Source of the DNA: Echinimonas agarilytica
GTDB taxonomy: Bacteria > Pseudomonadota > Gammaproteobacteria > Enterobacterales > Neiellaceae
Direction: 5' to 3'
DNA: 64,000 bases
NCBI RefSeq assembly: GCF_023703465.1
Contig: NZ_JAMQGP010000001.1
Span: 248,001-312,000, forward strand
This document shows positions 29,205 through 37,817 of the stretch, one piece after another. A model generated the notes under the pieces. That model saw only the letters and a program-made list of their open reading frames with translations. It ran no database searches and was not told the DNA's origin. The translations under genes and the position numbers were made by a program. Within the stretch, counting starts at the first letter, position 1. Each line of letters begins with the position of its first letter.

Positions 29205-30011
29205 ATGGCTGCATTTTCTTTTCAGACGTTACAAAACAAGTTTGACCAACTTCGAAGCAACAAAGTCTTTGAGCTGTTGGTTATTGGCGTCATTATTGTT
29301 TCTGCCTTAATCATTGGCGTGAAAACATTTGAGGTGCCTGATTGGTTTAATAGCGCACTAAATATACTCGATTGGGCGATCACACTCTTCTTTTTAACGG
29401 AGATCACGATTCGCTTTATTGGCGAGCCGAGAAAGCGCGACTTCTTTAAAAATGGCTGGAATTTATTTGATACTTTGGTCGTTACACTGTCGTTGATTCC
29501 TATAGGACATCAAGACATGGCACTTATTGCTCGCTTGGTTCGAGTGTTTCGGGTGTTGCGTATGGTGTCGATTATTCCCGAGCTGCGCACCTTGATTAAT
29601 TCGTTGCTCAAAGCCCTGCCGCAGCTGGGTTATGTGTTGCTGATGATGTTCGTTATTTTCTATATTTATGCTGCTGTCGGAACGACCTTATTCGGCGCGA
29701 TAAACCCAACATTGTGGGGAGACATCGCGATATCTTTACTCACTTTGTTTAGAGTCATGACGTTTGAAGACTGGACAGACGTGATGTACGAAACCATGGC
29801 CGTTCATGGTTGGAGCTGGATGTACTATTTGAGTTTTATTTGTTTAACGGCATTTGCGTTTTTGAATATGGTGATCGGAATTGTAGTGAATGTCATTGAA
29901 AATGAAAATAAAGCGGAAGAAGCGAAGTTGCACGAAGGCGAACCAACTTTGATCGATATTCATGCCGAATTAAAAGCACTTCGTGCTGAAATCAAAACGC
30001 TCAAACAGTAG
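29205..30011 (+). CDS. Single-domain voltage-gated cation channel (NaChBac-like)
   Basis: The 268-residue protein has six membrane helices and a C-terminal coiled coil (about 235-268), the architecture of the bacterial sodium-channel family, which forms homotetramers. The S4 voltage sensor has Arg110, Arg113, Arg116 and Arg119 at three-residue spacing. The selectivity filter reads TFEDWTD (186-192) in place of the TLESWS of NaChBac; the extra Asp residues resemble calcium-selective filters. Ion selectivity is inference. It may help sodium or calcium homeostasis or motility. Confidence 0.92.
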   Translation: MAAFSFQTLQNKFDQLRSNKVFELLVIGVIIVSALIIGVKTFEVPDWFNSALNILDWAITLFFLTEITIRFIGEPRKRDFFKNGWNLFDTLVVTLSLIPIGHQDMALIARLVRVFRVLRMVSIIPELRTLINSLLKALPQLGYVLLMMFVIFYIYAAVGTTLFGAINPTLWGDIAISLLTLFRVMTFEDWTDVMYETMAVHGWSWMYYLSFICLTAFAFLNMVIGIVVNVIENENKAEEAKLHEGEPTLIDIHAELKALRAEIKTLKQ

Positions 30012-30152
30012 CATTTTTAATGATTAACAGCCTCTGCGGCCCAGTGGATTTAGAATTAATTTCTTGCAGAAATAACCAACTACACAATTGTTTTCGCGAG
30101 AAATTATGAACTTGAGTCAGTCGTGTTGGCGCTGGGCCGAGGTTAGGCTCGG

Positions 30153-30180
30153 TTGTGACTCTGCTGATTACGGGTACAAT
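30153..30180 (+). promoter_or_regulatory. Candidate recQ promoter
   Basis: TTGTGA and TACAAT are separated by 16 bp, and the -10 lies 42 nt before the recQ ATG. It fits a sigma-70 promoter but is only a pattern match. Confidence 0.4.
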
Positions 30181-30221
30181 TCCCCTCTTACTTCCAGACC
30201 GAACTGAGCAAGATATCCCGA

Positions 30222-32048
30222 ATGGAACATCACACTCCCACAACTGACACTTCTTCAGCTTTACTGCGCACGCTTGAAAGTGTGTTTGGCTACAGCGAAT
30301 TTAGACCCGGTCAGCAAGCGGTAATGGAAGCCATTTGTTCTGGACGCGATACGCTCGTACTCATGCCGACTGGTGCTGGGAAATCATTGTGTTATCAGCT
30401 CCCTGCTCTGGTGATGAAAAGATTGGTGTTAGTGATTTCGCCGTTGATTTCTCTGATGAAAGATCAAGTCGATTCATTGCAAAATATGGGGATCAAAGCG
30501 GCCGCTTTGTATGGCGACATTCCCCGAGAAGAGCAAAGCGAAATATTGCGCTCAGCGCATCAAGGTGAATTGGAATTACTGTATGTGTCGCCTGAACGCC
30601 TGGTTCGAGGTCACTTCATTGAGCGAATCGAAGATCTACCCTTGGCTTTTATTGCGGTGGATGAAGCGCACTGTATTTCGCAGTGGGGGCACGACTTCAG
30701 ACCGGATTATGCAGCACTTGGACAAGTGAAAGAACAGTATCCTCATTTACCAATTATGGCGCTCACGGCAACCGCCGATGCAGCCACCCAGCGCGACATT
30801 GTTCGCCGTTTAAACTTTGATAACCCCCTGTTGCATGCGGGTAGCTTTGACCGGCCCAATATTCGCTATACGCTGGAAGATAAATATCGGCCGCTGAAAC
30901 AACTGCTTGATTATTTGAATGAGCGGCGCGGCCAAAGTGGCATTATCTATTGCGGTAGCCGCGCTCGTTGTGAGCAGGTTTCTGAAAAATTACGTCAGCA
31001 CCAAATTAACTCAGCGGTTTATCATGCCGGGTTAGAGCCGACTGTGCGACACGGCGTTCAAGATAAATTCCAACGCGATGAAGTCGAAGTTGTGGTTGCA
31101 ACGGTTGCGTTTGGTATGGGAATTAACAAATCCAACGTGCGTTTCGTGGTGCACTACGACATGCCTAAAAATATTGAATCTTATTATCAAGAAACGGGCA
31201 GAGCAGGCCGCGACGGCCTACCCGCAGAAGCTTTGATGTTGCATGACCCCGCCGATATGCAACGCCTGTTGGGGTTTATTGCCAATGTCGAAAACCCTGA
31301 ACAACGTCAAATTGAGTCGCACAAGTTAAACGCCATGAGTGCGTTTTGTGAAGCGCTGACGTGTCGTCGTCAGGTGCTACTCAATTACTTTGATGAACCG
31401 GCCAATCAAGCGTGTGGAAACTGCGACGTGTGTCTTAATCCACCTCAGTTATATGATGGCTTAACCGATGCCCAAATGGCATTGAGCTGTGTGTTTAGAG
31501 CCGACCAACGGCATACCGCTCATCATATTGCGGATGTGTTGCGTGGCTCTGAAAATGAAAAAGTAAAACGATTGGCACACGACCAACTATCCACCTACGG
31601 CATTGGTAAACATCAAAGTCATGATCAGTGGCTGTCGGTGATTCGGCAACTGATTCATCGAGGTTTGGTTCGTCAAGATATTACGCATCACGGCGCATTG
31701 GTGCTGACCGAGGCTGCTCGTCCAGTGCTCAGAAATGAACAAACCCTAGAGCTTGCGGTACCGCGTGTGCGTGTGAAAGATAAGCGTTCATTGCAACTGG
31801 GTTTAAGCGATGATGATCGTGGGTTGTTTCAGCGTCTTCGTTCGGTTAGGAAAACCTTGGCAGATCGTGATGAAGTGCCGCCTTACGTGGTGTTTTCGGA
31901 TGCGACTTTGGTGGAAATGTCAGAGCAAAAACCGACGAACGATAGTCAACTTTTATCGATCACAGGTGTGGGGCGAACTAAGTTGGCTAAATATGGCGAT
32001 GAGTTTCTCACCGCCATTTGTGCATATGTGTTAGAAAACGTGCATTAG
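30222..32048 (+). CDS. recQ: ATP-dependent DNA helicase RecQ
   Basis: RecQ is a 3'-5' SF2 helicase in RecF-pathway recombination and fork repair. The 608-residue protein has Walker A GAGKS at 51-55, the DEAH box in [18 protein letters not shown] (about 145-162), the zinc-binding cysteines ending in CGNCDVC (near 395-402), an RQC winged helix and a C-terminal HRDC domain from about 530. Its stop overlaps that of the convergent aqpZ by 4 nt. Confidence 0.97.
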   Translation: MEHHTPTTDTSSALLRTLESVFGYSEFRPGQQAVMEAICSGRDTLVLMPTGAGKSLCYQLPALVMKRLVLVISPLISLMKDQVDSLQNMGIKAAALYGDIPREEQSEILRSAHQGELELLYVSPERLVRGHFIERIEDLPLAFIAVDEAHCISQWGHDFRPDYAALGQVKEQYPHLPIMALTATADAATQRDIVRRLNFDNPLLHAGSFDRPNIRYTLEDKYRPLKQLLDYLNERRGQSGIIYCGSRARCEQVSEKLRQHQINSAVYHAGLEPTVRHGVQDKFQRDEVEVVVATVAFGMGINKSNVRFVVHYDMPKNIESYYQETGRAGRDGLPAEALMLHDPADMQRLLGFIANVENPEQRQIESHKLNAMSAFCEALTCRRQVLLNYFDEPANQACGNCDVCLNPPQLYDGLTDAQMALSCVFRADQRHTAHHIADVLRGSENEKVKRLAHDQLSTYGIGKHQSHDQWLSVIRQLIHRGLVRQDITHHGALVLTEAARPVLRNEQTLELAVPRVRVKDKRSLQLGLSDDDRGLFQRLRSVRKTLADRDEVPPYVVFSDATLVEMSEQKPTNDSQLLSITGVGRTKLAKYGDEFLTAICAYVLENVH

Positions 32049-32740
32049 TCTTCTTTGCCAAGCCAGTTATAAACCACGCCCGCAATTGCTGCACCCACAA
32101 TAGGGGCAACCCAGAACAGCCATAATTGTGCGGTTGCCCAATCTCCTACAAATACCGCTACACCGGTACTACGTGCAGGGTTTACCGACGTGTTGGTCAC
32201 TGGAATACTAATCAAATGAATCAGTGTTAAACACAAACCAATAGCAATTGGAGCAAGCCCCGCAGGTGCGCGTTTGTCGGTGGAGCCTAAAATCACCATC
32301 AAGAACATAAAGGTCATGACGATCTCGCACACTAATGCAGCGGTTAGGCTGTATCCACCCGGTGAATGTTCTCCAAAGCCATTGGATGCAAATCCTGCGG
32401 CGGTGGTGAAATCTGCTTGGCCTGAGGCAATCACATATAAAATTCCTGCACCTGCAATACCGCCAATTACTTGCGCACCGATATAAGGTAGCAATTCTGA
32501 GGCAGGAAAACGCCCTCCCATCCATAATCCAACCGATACCGCAGGATTGAGGTGACAACCTGAAATATGCCCTATGGCAAAGGCCATGGTCAGCACGGTT
32601 AAACCAAACGCCAAGCTTACGCCCAACAAACCAATACCTACGTCAGGAAAGGCGGCTGCTAATACTGCACTTCCGCACCCTCCAAGCACTAACCAAAATG
32701 TTCCGAAAAACTCTGCAACTAACTTTTTAGAGAGAGGCAT
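32045..32740 (-). CDS. aqpZ: Aquaporin Z
   Basis: AqpZ is a six-helix water channel of the inner membrane. The 231-residue protein has both pore motifs, Asn65-Pro66-Ala67 in HLNPAVSVG and Asn187-Pro188-Ala189 in SVNPARSTG. The selectivity filter has His175 and Arg190, the pair that marks water-selective rather than glycerol-conducting members. It is convergent with recQ. Confidence 0.96.
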   Translation of the reverse strand: MPLSKKLVAEFFGTFWLVLGGCGSAVLAAAFPDVGIGLLGVSLAFGLTVLTMAFAIGHISGCHLNPAVSVGLWMGGRFPASELLPYIGAQVIGGIAGAGILYVIASGQADFTTAAGFASNGFGEHSPGGYSLTAALVCEIVMTFMFLMVILGSTDKRAPAGLAPIAIGLCLTLIHLISIPVTNTSVNPARSTGVAVFVGDWATAQLWLFWVAPIVGAAIAGVVYNWLGKED

Positions 32741-32915
32741 AACAATTGTCCCTTTTGTTCAAATTTTTACTCACATGTCAGGACCTAAGTGTAGACATGT
32801 AAACAAAACCCATTGGAAAGATTTACATTAAGCTTAAGGTGCTGCTTTGCAAGAATATAAGTAATGAGATTGAGACCTGTTACTGCTAGCATGATGAAAA
32901 ACGAAGGAGTGTGCG

Positions 32916-34361
32916 GTGCAAGATTGGCAATTTAATAATCATTGGCATGACGAGTTACCAGAAACATATAGTGAAGTCATGGCGATGCCGATCATGCGGC
33001 CGAAGCTGGTGGCTTATGCAGAGCAGGTTGGATCGTTGCTTGATTTAAAGCAGCAGCCAGCAGAATCTGAACTGTGCCGCTACTTTTCCGGTGCAAGTGT
33101 CCTTCAAGGCAGTGCGCCGCTTGCACAGGTGTATTCCGGTCATCAGTTTGGCCACTATGTGCCGCAACTCGGAGACGGGCGCGGGTTATTGTTGGGCCAG
33201 ATCACTAATGCTCAACAACAGAGCTGGGACTTACACCTTAAAGGCGCAGGTTTAACACCTTACTCCCGCAGCGGAGATGGGCGAGCCGTATTGCGCTCTA
33301 GTATTCGAGAGTTCTTAGCATCTGAAGCCATGCATGCTCTTGGGATTCCAACCAGCCGAGCACTTTGTGTACTTGACAGTGAAACCCCAGTACAGCGAGA
33401 AGAAATGGAAACCGCCGCCACGGTCTTGCGAGTTTCCGAGAGCCATTTACGGTTTGGTCATTTTGAGTATTTTTTTCACACCAATCGTCACGGCATACTG
33501 AAAGAGCTGGCTGACTACGCCTTGCGCCATCATTTTCAATCGTGCTTAACAGCAGCAAACCCATATTTGGCGATGTTTGAGCAAGTGGTCATCCGCACAG
33601 CTACGCTCATTGCAAAATGGCAGTCGGTTGGGTTTACCCATGGCGTGATGAACACCGACAATATGTCGTTGTTGGGGCTTACATTCGACTACGGTCCATA
33701 TGGTTTTATGGATAAATACGAAGCCAACCATATCCCCAATCATTCCGATCACAGTGGCCGCTATAGTTATGTGCAGCAACCTGGGATTGGGCATTGGAAT
33801 TTGCAGTGCCTAGCCCATGCGTTGTCACCGCTTGTTGGTAAAGAAGACACCGACAAAGCGTTGGGTTTATATGAGCTCAACTTAATGCGGGAATACAGTC
33901 GTCTGATGGCTGCTAAATTTGGACTTGATGGAATTCGAGATGGTGATGGACCAATGATGACCGAATTCTTTGAACTTATTCAGCGTGGGCGACACGATCA
34001 TACCCTCAGCTTCAGACTGCTGTCTGAACAAGATGTTAGGGAAAGTCGTTGCGCGTTAGAAAATGAATTTATCGATTTGGAAGGCTTTCGCCAATGGTGG
34101 GGGCGTTACCGGAAACGTCGTGGTGAGCAAGATGATGCAACGCATGGGCAATCATTGATGCTGGCGAGTAACCCAAAGTACATTTTGCGTAATCATCTTG
34201 CGCATACGGCCATCGAAAAGGCCAAGACTGGCGACTACACCGAAGTTCAACAACTACATAGCCTGCTAACCAAGCCATTTGCAGAACAGCCAGATATGGG
34301 TCACTACGCGCAACTTCCTCCTAAGTGGAGTGATGACTTGGAGGTATCATGCAGCAGCTAG
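32916..34361 (+). CDS. selO: Protein adenylyltransferase SelO (YdiU)
   Basis: SelO is a pseudokinase-fold enzyme that transfers AMP to Ser, Thr or Tyr of target proteins, linked to redox stress. The 481-residue length equals the E. coli protein (478). The start is GTG at 32916, with AGGAG about 8 nt upstream. Visible motifs are LGDGRGLLLGQ, LKGAGLTPYSRSGDGRAVLR and the active-site HGVMNTDNMS (about 246-255) with FDYGPYGFMD. The C-terminus ends in Cys-Ser-Ser, with Cys in the place where eukaryotic SelO has selenocysteine. A small gene overlaps its end by 13 nt. Confidence 0.95.
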   Translation: MQDWQFNNHWHDELPETYSEVMAMPIMRPKLVAYAEQVGSLLDLKQQPAESELCRYFSGASVLQGSAPLAQVYSGHQFGHYVPQLGDGRGLLLGQITNAQQQSWDLHLKGAGLTPYSRSGDGRAVLRSSIREFLASEAMHALGIPTSRALCVLDSETPVQREEMETAATVLRVSESHLRFGHFEYFFHTNRHGILKELADYALRHHFQSCLTAANPYLAMFEQVVIRTATLIAKWQSVGFTHGVMNTDNMSLLGLTFDYGPYGFMDKYEANHIPNHSDHSGRYSYVQQPGIGHWNLQCLAHALSPLVGKEDTDKALGLYELNLMREYSRLMAAKFGLDGIRDGDGPMMTEFFELIQRGRHDHTLSFRLLSEQDVRESRCALENEFIDLEGFRQWWGRYRKRRGEQDDATHGQSLMLASNPKYILRNHLAHTAIEKAKTGDYTEVQQLHSLLTKPFAEQPDMGHYAQLPPKWSDDLEVSCSS

Positions 34362-34636
34362 AGCCGTCTTTAGATGCTCTTTGTTTAGTTGAACCGTGCT
34401 TTAGTGATGCTCATATTGAGCGAGCCGCAAATCATATGGCGTTGGTTTTGAGCGGTAAAATATCCGAAATCTGTCCAGGGGCCGATGTGTGGTTTGCTAT
34501 GTTGAATGTGCCACAAGGCACAATCCATCTGCATTACGACCAAATGGCAGAATGTTTTTGGCTCACTCCGACAGGGGCGCTTGCGCAAAATGCTGTTTGT
34601 TGGGCCCATATTCAACAGCTTGTTGGCGCGAAGTAG
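34349..34636 (+). CDS. Small protein of unknown function, coupled to selO
   Basis: I do not recognise this 95-residue soluble protein. It starts inside the end of selO, with a strong GGAGG 4 nt before its ATG, so it is very likely expressed and coupled to selO. It has five Cys, an acidic N-terminus, and a strand-rich middle with HLHYDQMAECFWL. A role together with SelO is plausible from position only. Confidence 0.7.
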   Translation: MQQLEPSLDALCLVEPCFSDAHIERAANHMALVLSGKISEICPGADVWFAMLNVPQGTIHLHYDQMAECFWLTPTGALAQNAVCWAHIQQLVGAK

Positions 34637-34732
34637 CGTTTAGCAACACGAAAACTTCATCGAATCAATGTGGTGCTAAGCACTGACGCTTAGTACCATT
34701 TCTCTAATCTTCTATTTTATTGGCATGGAGCC

Positions 34733-35638
34733 GTGATCGATATGCTTCAACAACTTCAACAAAAATACGCGAATACAACTGGCATTTCATTCAGCCAGTC
34801 AGACAGCGGCCTTACCTTCATACACGTAGCGAATGACCAAGCTCAAGCAAAAGTGTGCGTTCACGGTGGCCACGTTTGTGAATTTCAGCCCATAGGTGAG
34901 AAACCTGTGATTTGGATGAGCGAAGATGTCGTTTATAAAGAAGGAAAAGCCATTCGAGGTGGAGTTCCTGTGTGTTGGCCTTGGTTTGGACCGCATTCAA
35001 CAGATACGAGCTTGCCGCAGCATGGTTTTGCTCGAAATCAACACTGGACGATTGCTCACATTGAAAATCGCGCTAATGGGCAAACATTGGTTGAGTTAAT
35101 CTTGACTGAAACTGACAGCAGCCTTGCTATTTGGCCACATGCCTTTGAATTGAAAATCAGTATTGTTGTCGGAATCGAGCTGGAAATGAATCTGACTTCA
35201 ACCAATACGGGCGATTCACCAATGGTTGTCGGAGGAGCTTTACACACGTATTTCGTTGTGGGTGATATTGCTGAAACTGAAATTACGGGCCTTGATCAAA
35301 CAGTATTTGATGACAAAGTAAGCAGTGAAGATCAGATCATACAAAAAGGCGGTGTACTGATTGATCAAGAAGTAGATCGTGTGTATCTCGATACCGATAC
35401 GACTTGTGTGATCCACGATGGCCAAAATGACCGTAACATTGAAGTAAGTAAATCAGGTAGTCATACGACGGTTGTGTGGAATCCGTGGATTGAAAAGTCC
35501 CAAGAGCTCGGTGACTTTAACGACAACGGCTACCTTACGATGGTCTGTATCGAAGCGGTTAACGCTGGCAATGATGTTTATGAACTGCAGCCGAAGCAGA
35601 GTTGTTCATTAATCCAACGCATTAAAATAGGGAATTAG
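34733..35638 (+). CDS. yeaD: D-hexose-6-phosphate mutarotase (YeaD type)
   Basis: The 301-residue protein is a galactose-mutarotase-fold enzyme of the YeaD/Ymr099c group, which interconverts the anomers of glucose 6-phosphate and related sugars. Motifs seen include KVCVHGGHVCEFQP, GGVPVCWPWFGPH (about 82-94), with the catalytic His in LHTYFVVGD near 170, and WNPWIEKSQELGDF near the C-terminus. The start is GTG 34733 or ATG 34742; GGAG upstream fits neither spacing perfectly. It stands alone. Confidence 0.92.
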   Translation: MIDMLQQLQQKYANTTGISFSQSDSGLTFIHVANDQAQAKVCVHGGHVCEFQPIGEKPVIWMSEDVVYKEGKAIRGGVPVCWPWFGPHSTDTSLPQHGFARNQHWTIAHIENRANGQTLVELILTETDSSLAIWPHAFELKISIVVGIELEMNLTSTNTGDSPMVVGGALHTYFVVGDIAETEITGLDQTVFDDKVSSEDQIIQKGGVLIDQEVDRVYLDTDTTCVIHDGQNDRNIEVSKSGSHTTVVWNPWIEKSQELGDFNDNGYLTMVCIEAVNAGNDVYELQPKQSCSLIQRIKIGN

Positions 35639-35734
35639 ATTCAAATTTAGCTTTATTTGCTTGAAATTTAGCCAATAAAGGACTATTTTTGGCTCGATTG
35701 CAAATTTGGTGGTTAAGAAAAGGAATTTTTTAAC

Positions 35735-35923
35735 ATGACTAAGCTTGAGGCATTTAGGCTTCTTAGAGCCAACTCTAAGTACGAGGCTGTATCTGATAAT
35801 GTATTGAAGTCGCTGTTGGGTTGCATCAGTGACCATGACCAACAGATGTTTTCAGAACAAGACCTTTTAGGGATTAAAAGTCACCTGATTGATTTTATTC
35901 AATACTACGAATGTGATCGGTGA
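35735..35923 (+). CDS. Small helical protein, paralogue of the gene at 36004
   Basis: This 62-residue protein is helical and acidic, with no known family. Aligned without gaps to the facing gene at 36004-36213 it shares the pattern T-x-x-E-A-x3-L-R-A-x3-(Y/F)-x3-S-D-x2-L-x2-L(L/I), so the two are likely paralogues. It precedes a perfect 59-nt palindrome. Function unknown; one domain of a small regulatory or adaptor protein is possible. Confidence 0.65.
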   Translation: MTKLEAFRLLRANSKYEAVSDNVLKSLLGCISDHDQQMFSEQDLLGIKSHLIDFIQYYECDR

Positions 35924-35944
35924 CAACCGCAAACAATTGCCGTG

Positions 35945-36003
35945 TGCAACATCACCCATAAAAAAAGCAGGCGCTGCCTGCTTTTTTTATGGGTGATGTT
36001 GCA
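35945..36003. terminator. Perfect 28-bp-arm palindrome, bidirectional terminator
   Basis: Arms 35945-35972 and 35976-36003 are exact complements with a 3-nt loop (GCT). Each arm contains GCAGGC next to a run of seven A or T, so the top of the hairpin forms an intrinsic terminator in both directions. The stop codon of the convergent gene starts at the last base plus one (36004). It is far longer than a terminator needs. Confidence 0.85.
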
Positions 36004-36213
36004 TCAAGCCATTGCCGAAAATGGATCTTGGCACAACTCGTTCTCAATCTGAGCCAAGCTTAACAAGGACAAATCTTTGTTATCCGACGCGGTCACAACC
36101 GATGCGATTAAATCAGAGAGATATTGGTCACTAAACTCATTGAATTGAGGTCGCGCTCTCAAATAATACATCGCTTCGCGTGTCGTAAAGCGTGTCCGTA
36201 CACGTTGCGCCAT
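36004..36213 (-). CDS. Small helical protein, paralogue of the gene at 35735
   Basis: This is a 69-residue protein beginning MAQRVRTRFTTREAMYYLRA, with GGAAG 7 nt before the ATG. Residues about 9-60 align with the facing 62-residue protein, sharing Glu-Ala, Leu-Arg-Ala and Ser-Asp positions. It has an additional basic N-terminal segment, so nucleic-acid binding could be considered, but there is no recognised motif. It is divergent from purU. Confidence 0.65.
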   Translation of the reverse strand: MAQRVRTRFTTREAMYYLRARPQFNEFSDQYLSDLIASVVTASDNKDLSLLSLAQIENELCQDPFSAMA

Positions 36214-36473
36214 AATTTCGCTTCCTTCTCATACATGCCTGACTTTAAGTTTAGCTGACTCTCGCCATAGTTTTTTGCTGCCGCATGATATTTCAAATAA
36301 TCACCTGATTTAGCGATGAATATTTTTCAAAATTTTTATTACGAACAATTACTGACGATATTAACTATCTGATTTTATTCGTTATTGAAAATGATGGCGG
36401 CGTAAGATGGTTGCGTCATTGTTCAGGCTGGTTAATACTGGCCGTCCAATTATGTCTTAAGGTATTGAAAGTA

Positions 36474-37352
36474 ATGGCCACGCAAGCCTCCGAACAGGTA
36501 TCAGCGATTTTGCTTATCTCGTGTCCCGACCAGAAAGGGTTGGTTCACACCGTCACCCAATTTATCTATACCAACGGCGGCAACGTGATTGATATAGAAC
36601 AGCACGTGGATCGTCGAGAAGGTCGCTTTTTTATGCGTGTTGAATGGGATTTGGCAGATTTCGTGATTCCAAGAGAGTCGCTTGCAGGAGCGTTTGAAAA
36701 AGCGTTGGCCACGCCCCTACAAATGGATTGGCAATTATTCTATAGCGATATAAAGCCGCGCATGGCCATCTTTGTGTCTAAGCACGATCATTGCCTGTTC
36801 GATCTGTTAGCTCGTTATCAGTCCCACGAATGGGACGCTGAAATCCCTCTTGTGATTAGTAATCACCCTGACTTAGAACGTTCAGCCACCAATTTGGGCA
36901 TCAAGTTTGTTCATATTCCAGTGACCAAAGACAATAAAGCGGAAGCTGAGTTGCAACAGCGCGAACTGCTCAAGCAGTACAATATCGATTTCATTGTGTT
37001 GGCTCGCTACATGCAAATACTGTCTGATGATTTCATTCGCTCATACCCGAATCAAATTATTAATATTCATCATAGTTTCTTGCCAGCTTTCCCTGGCGCT
37101 CGTCCTTATCATTCCGCCTATGAGCGGGGAGTGAAAATCATCGGCGCCACCAGCCACTATGTGACTGCAGAGCTTGATGCTGGTCCGATTATTGAGCAAG
37201 ACGTAGAGCATGTTCGTCATACCGATGATGTGGATGACCTTGTACGCAAGGGGCGAGATGTAGAGAAGGTTGTGTTATCTCGCGCTATTTGGCGTCACCT
37301 AAACCGACAAGTACTGGTTTACAACAATCGCACAGTTGTTTTTGGTAATTAA
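36474..37352 (+). CDS. purU: Formyltetrahydrofolate deformylase
   Basis: PurU hydrolyses 10-formyltetrahydrofolate to formate and tetrahydrofolate, balancing one-carbon pools and feeding PurT. I start at ATG 36474 (292 residues; E. coli has 280), since the longer frame adds 21 atypical residues. An N-terminal ACT domain (about 10-85, LISCPDQKGLVHTVTQF) precedes the formyltransferase-like domain with the catalytic block NIHHSFLPAFPGA near 204-216 and the Asp in LDAGPI near 242. Confidence 0.95.
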   Translation: MATQASEQVSAILLISCPDQKGLVHTVTQFIYTNGGNVIDIEQHVDRREGRFFMRVEWDLADFVIPRESLAGAFEKALATPLQMDWQLFYSDIKPRMAIFVSKHDHCLFDLLARYQSHEWDAEIPLVISNHPDLERSATNLGIKFVHIPVTKDNKAEAELQQRELLKQYNIDFIVLARYMQILSDDFIRSYPNQIINIHHSFLPAFPGARPYHSAYERGVKIIGATSHYVTAELDAGPIIEQDVEHVRHTDDVDDLVRKGRDVEKVVLSRAIWRHLNRQVLVYNNRTVVFGN

Positions 37353-37366
37353 TATTATTTTGATTC

Positions 37367-37391
37367 AATGGGCACAAGAAGTGTGCCCATT
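37367..37391 (+). terminator. Terminator of purU
   Basis: A perfect 10-bp stem (AATGGGCACA and its complement) with a 5-nt loop lies 15 nt after the purU stop. The following tract, TTGTTATC, is only partly T-rich. Confidence 0.5.
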
Positions 37392-37537
37392 TGTTATCTA
37401 TGTTGGACGAATTTTGCTCAAAATTGAGCGTGCGCACGTTTTGTCTTTAAGTTAAAAAATTGTTGTGTCAAAGGCGGCATTGTCTGATATATTTCGTCGT
37501 CACATCGGTTCCTACTTTGAACAGCACGGACGCAGTG

Positions 37538-37557
37538 ATTTGCTTGCCCAAGCAAAT
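37538..37557. repeat. 20-nt dyad, possible operator
   Basis: ATTTGCTTG and CAAGCAAAT are exact inverted repeats separated by CC. The short spacer and perfect symmetry suggest a dimeric regulator site rather than a transcript hairpin. I do not recognise the regulator. Confidence 0.4.
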
Positions 37558-37706
37558 ATAACAAAGTTGTTCACAGCCTCACCGATCAGTTACTAACTCT
37601 GGCTTCCAATAAGCAGCCAAAAAAAAGTAATAATATTAATTGGTTATTGTCTGAGAGATTTTCTTCTCTTGGAAGAATTTTTCCTGCGCGATTTTCTTCA
37701 ACAGAG

Positions 37707-37715
37707 TTATCCACA
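37707..37715 (+). promoter_or_regulatory. Consensus DnaA box upstream of polA
   Basis: TTATCCACA is an exact high-affinity DnaA box, 103 nt before the polA start. Two one-mismatch copies lie nearby (37567-37575 and 37727-37735). As I recall, DnaA stimulates polA expression in E. coli, so this could be a conserved regulatory link between initiation and polA. Confidence 0.55.
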
Positions 37716-37817
37716 GAGCACAACGGTTACGCACAGGTCGTATCCATGCCGTTCTATGTAATCTAATTCGCTTTGTGGCATCCTATGCCCACTTAATTCT
37801 AACAGCGCAAGATTCTC

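Larger units (their letters stand above)
37392..37817. other. Gene-free region upstream of polA
   Basis: These 426 nt contain no convincing ORF. They hold a perfect 10-nt palindrome at 37429-37438 (CGTGCGCACG), a 20-nt dyad at 37538-37557, an AT-rich block near 37620-37650, a weak hairpin with a T run near 37665-37685 and one consensus DnaA box. They must also contain the polA promoter. Confidence 0.5.

Noticed and set aside
37392-37817. Replication origin oriC
   Set aside because: There is one perfect DnaA box plus AT-rich DNA, but not a cluster of boxes, and the usual neighbours (gidA, mioC, dnaA) are missing.
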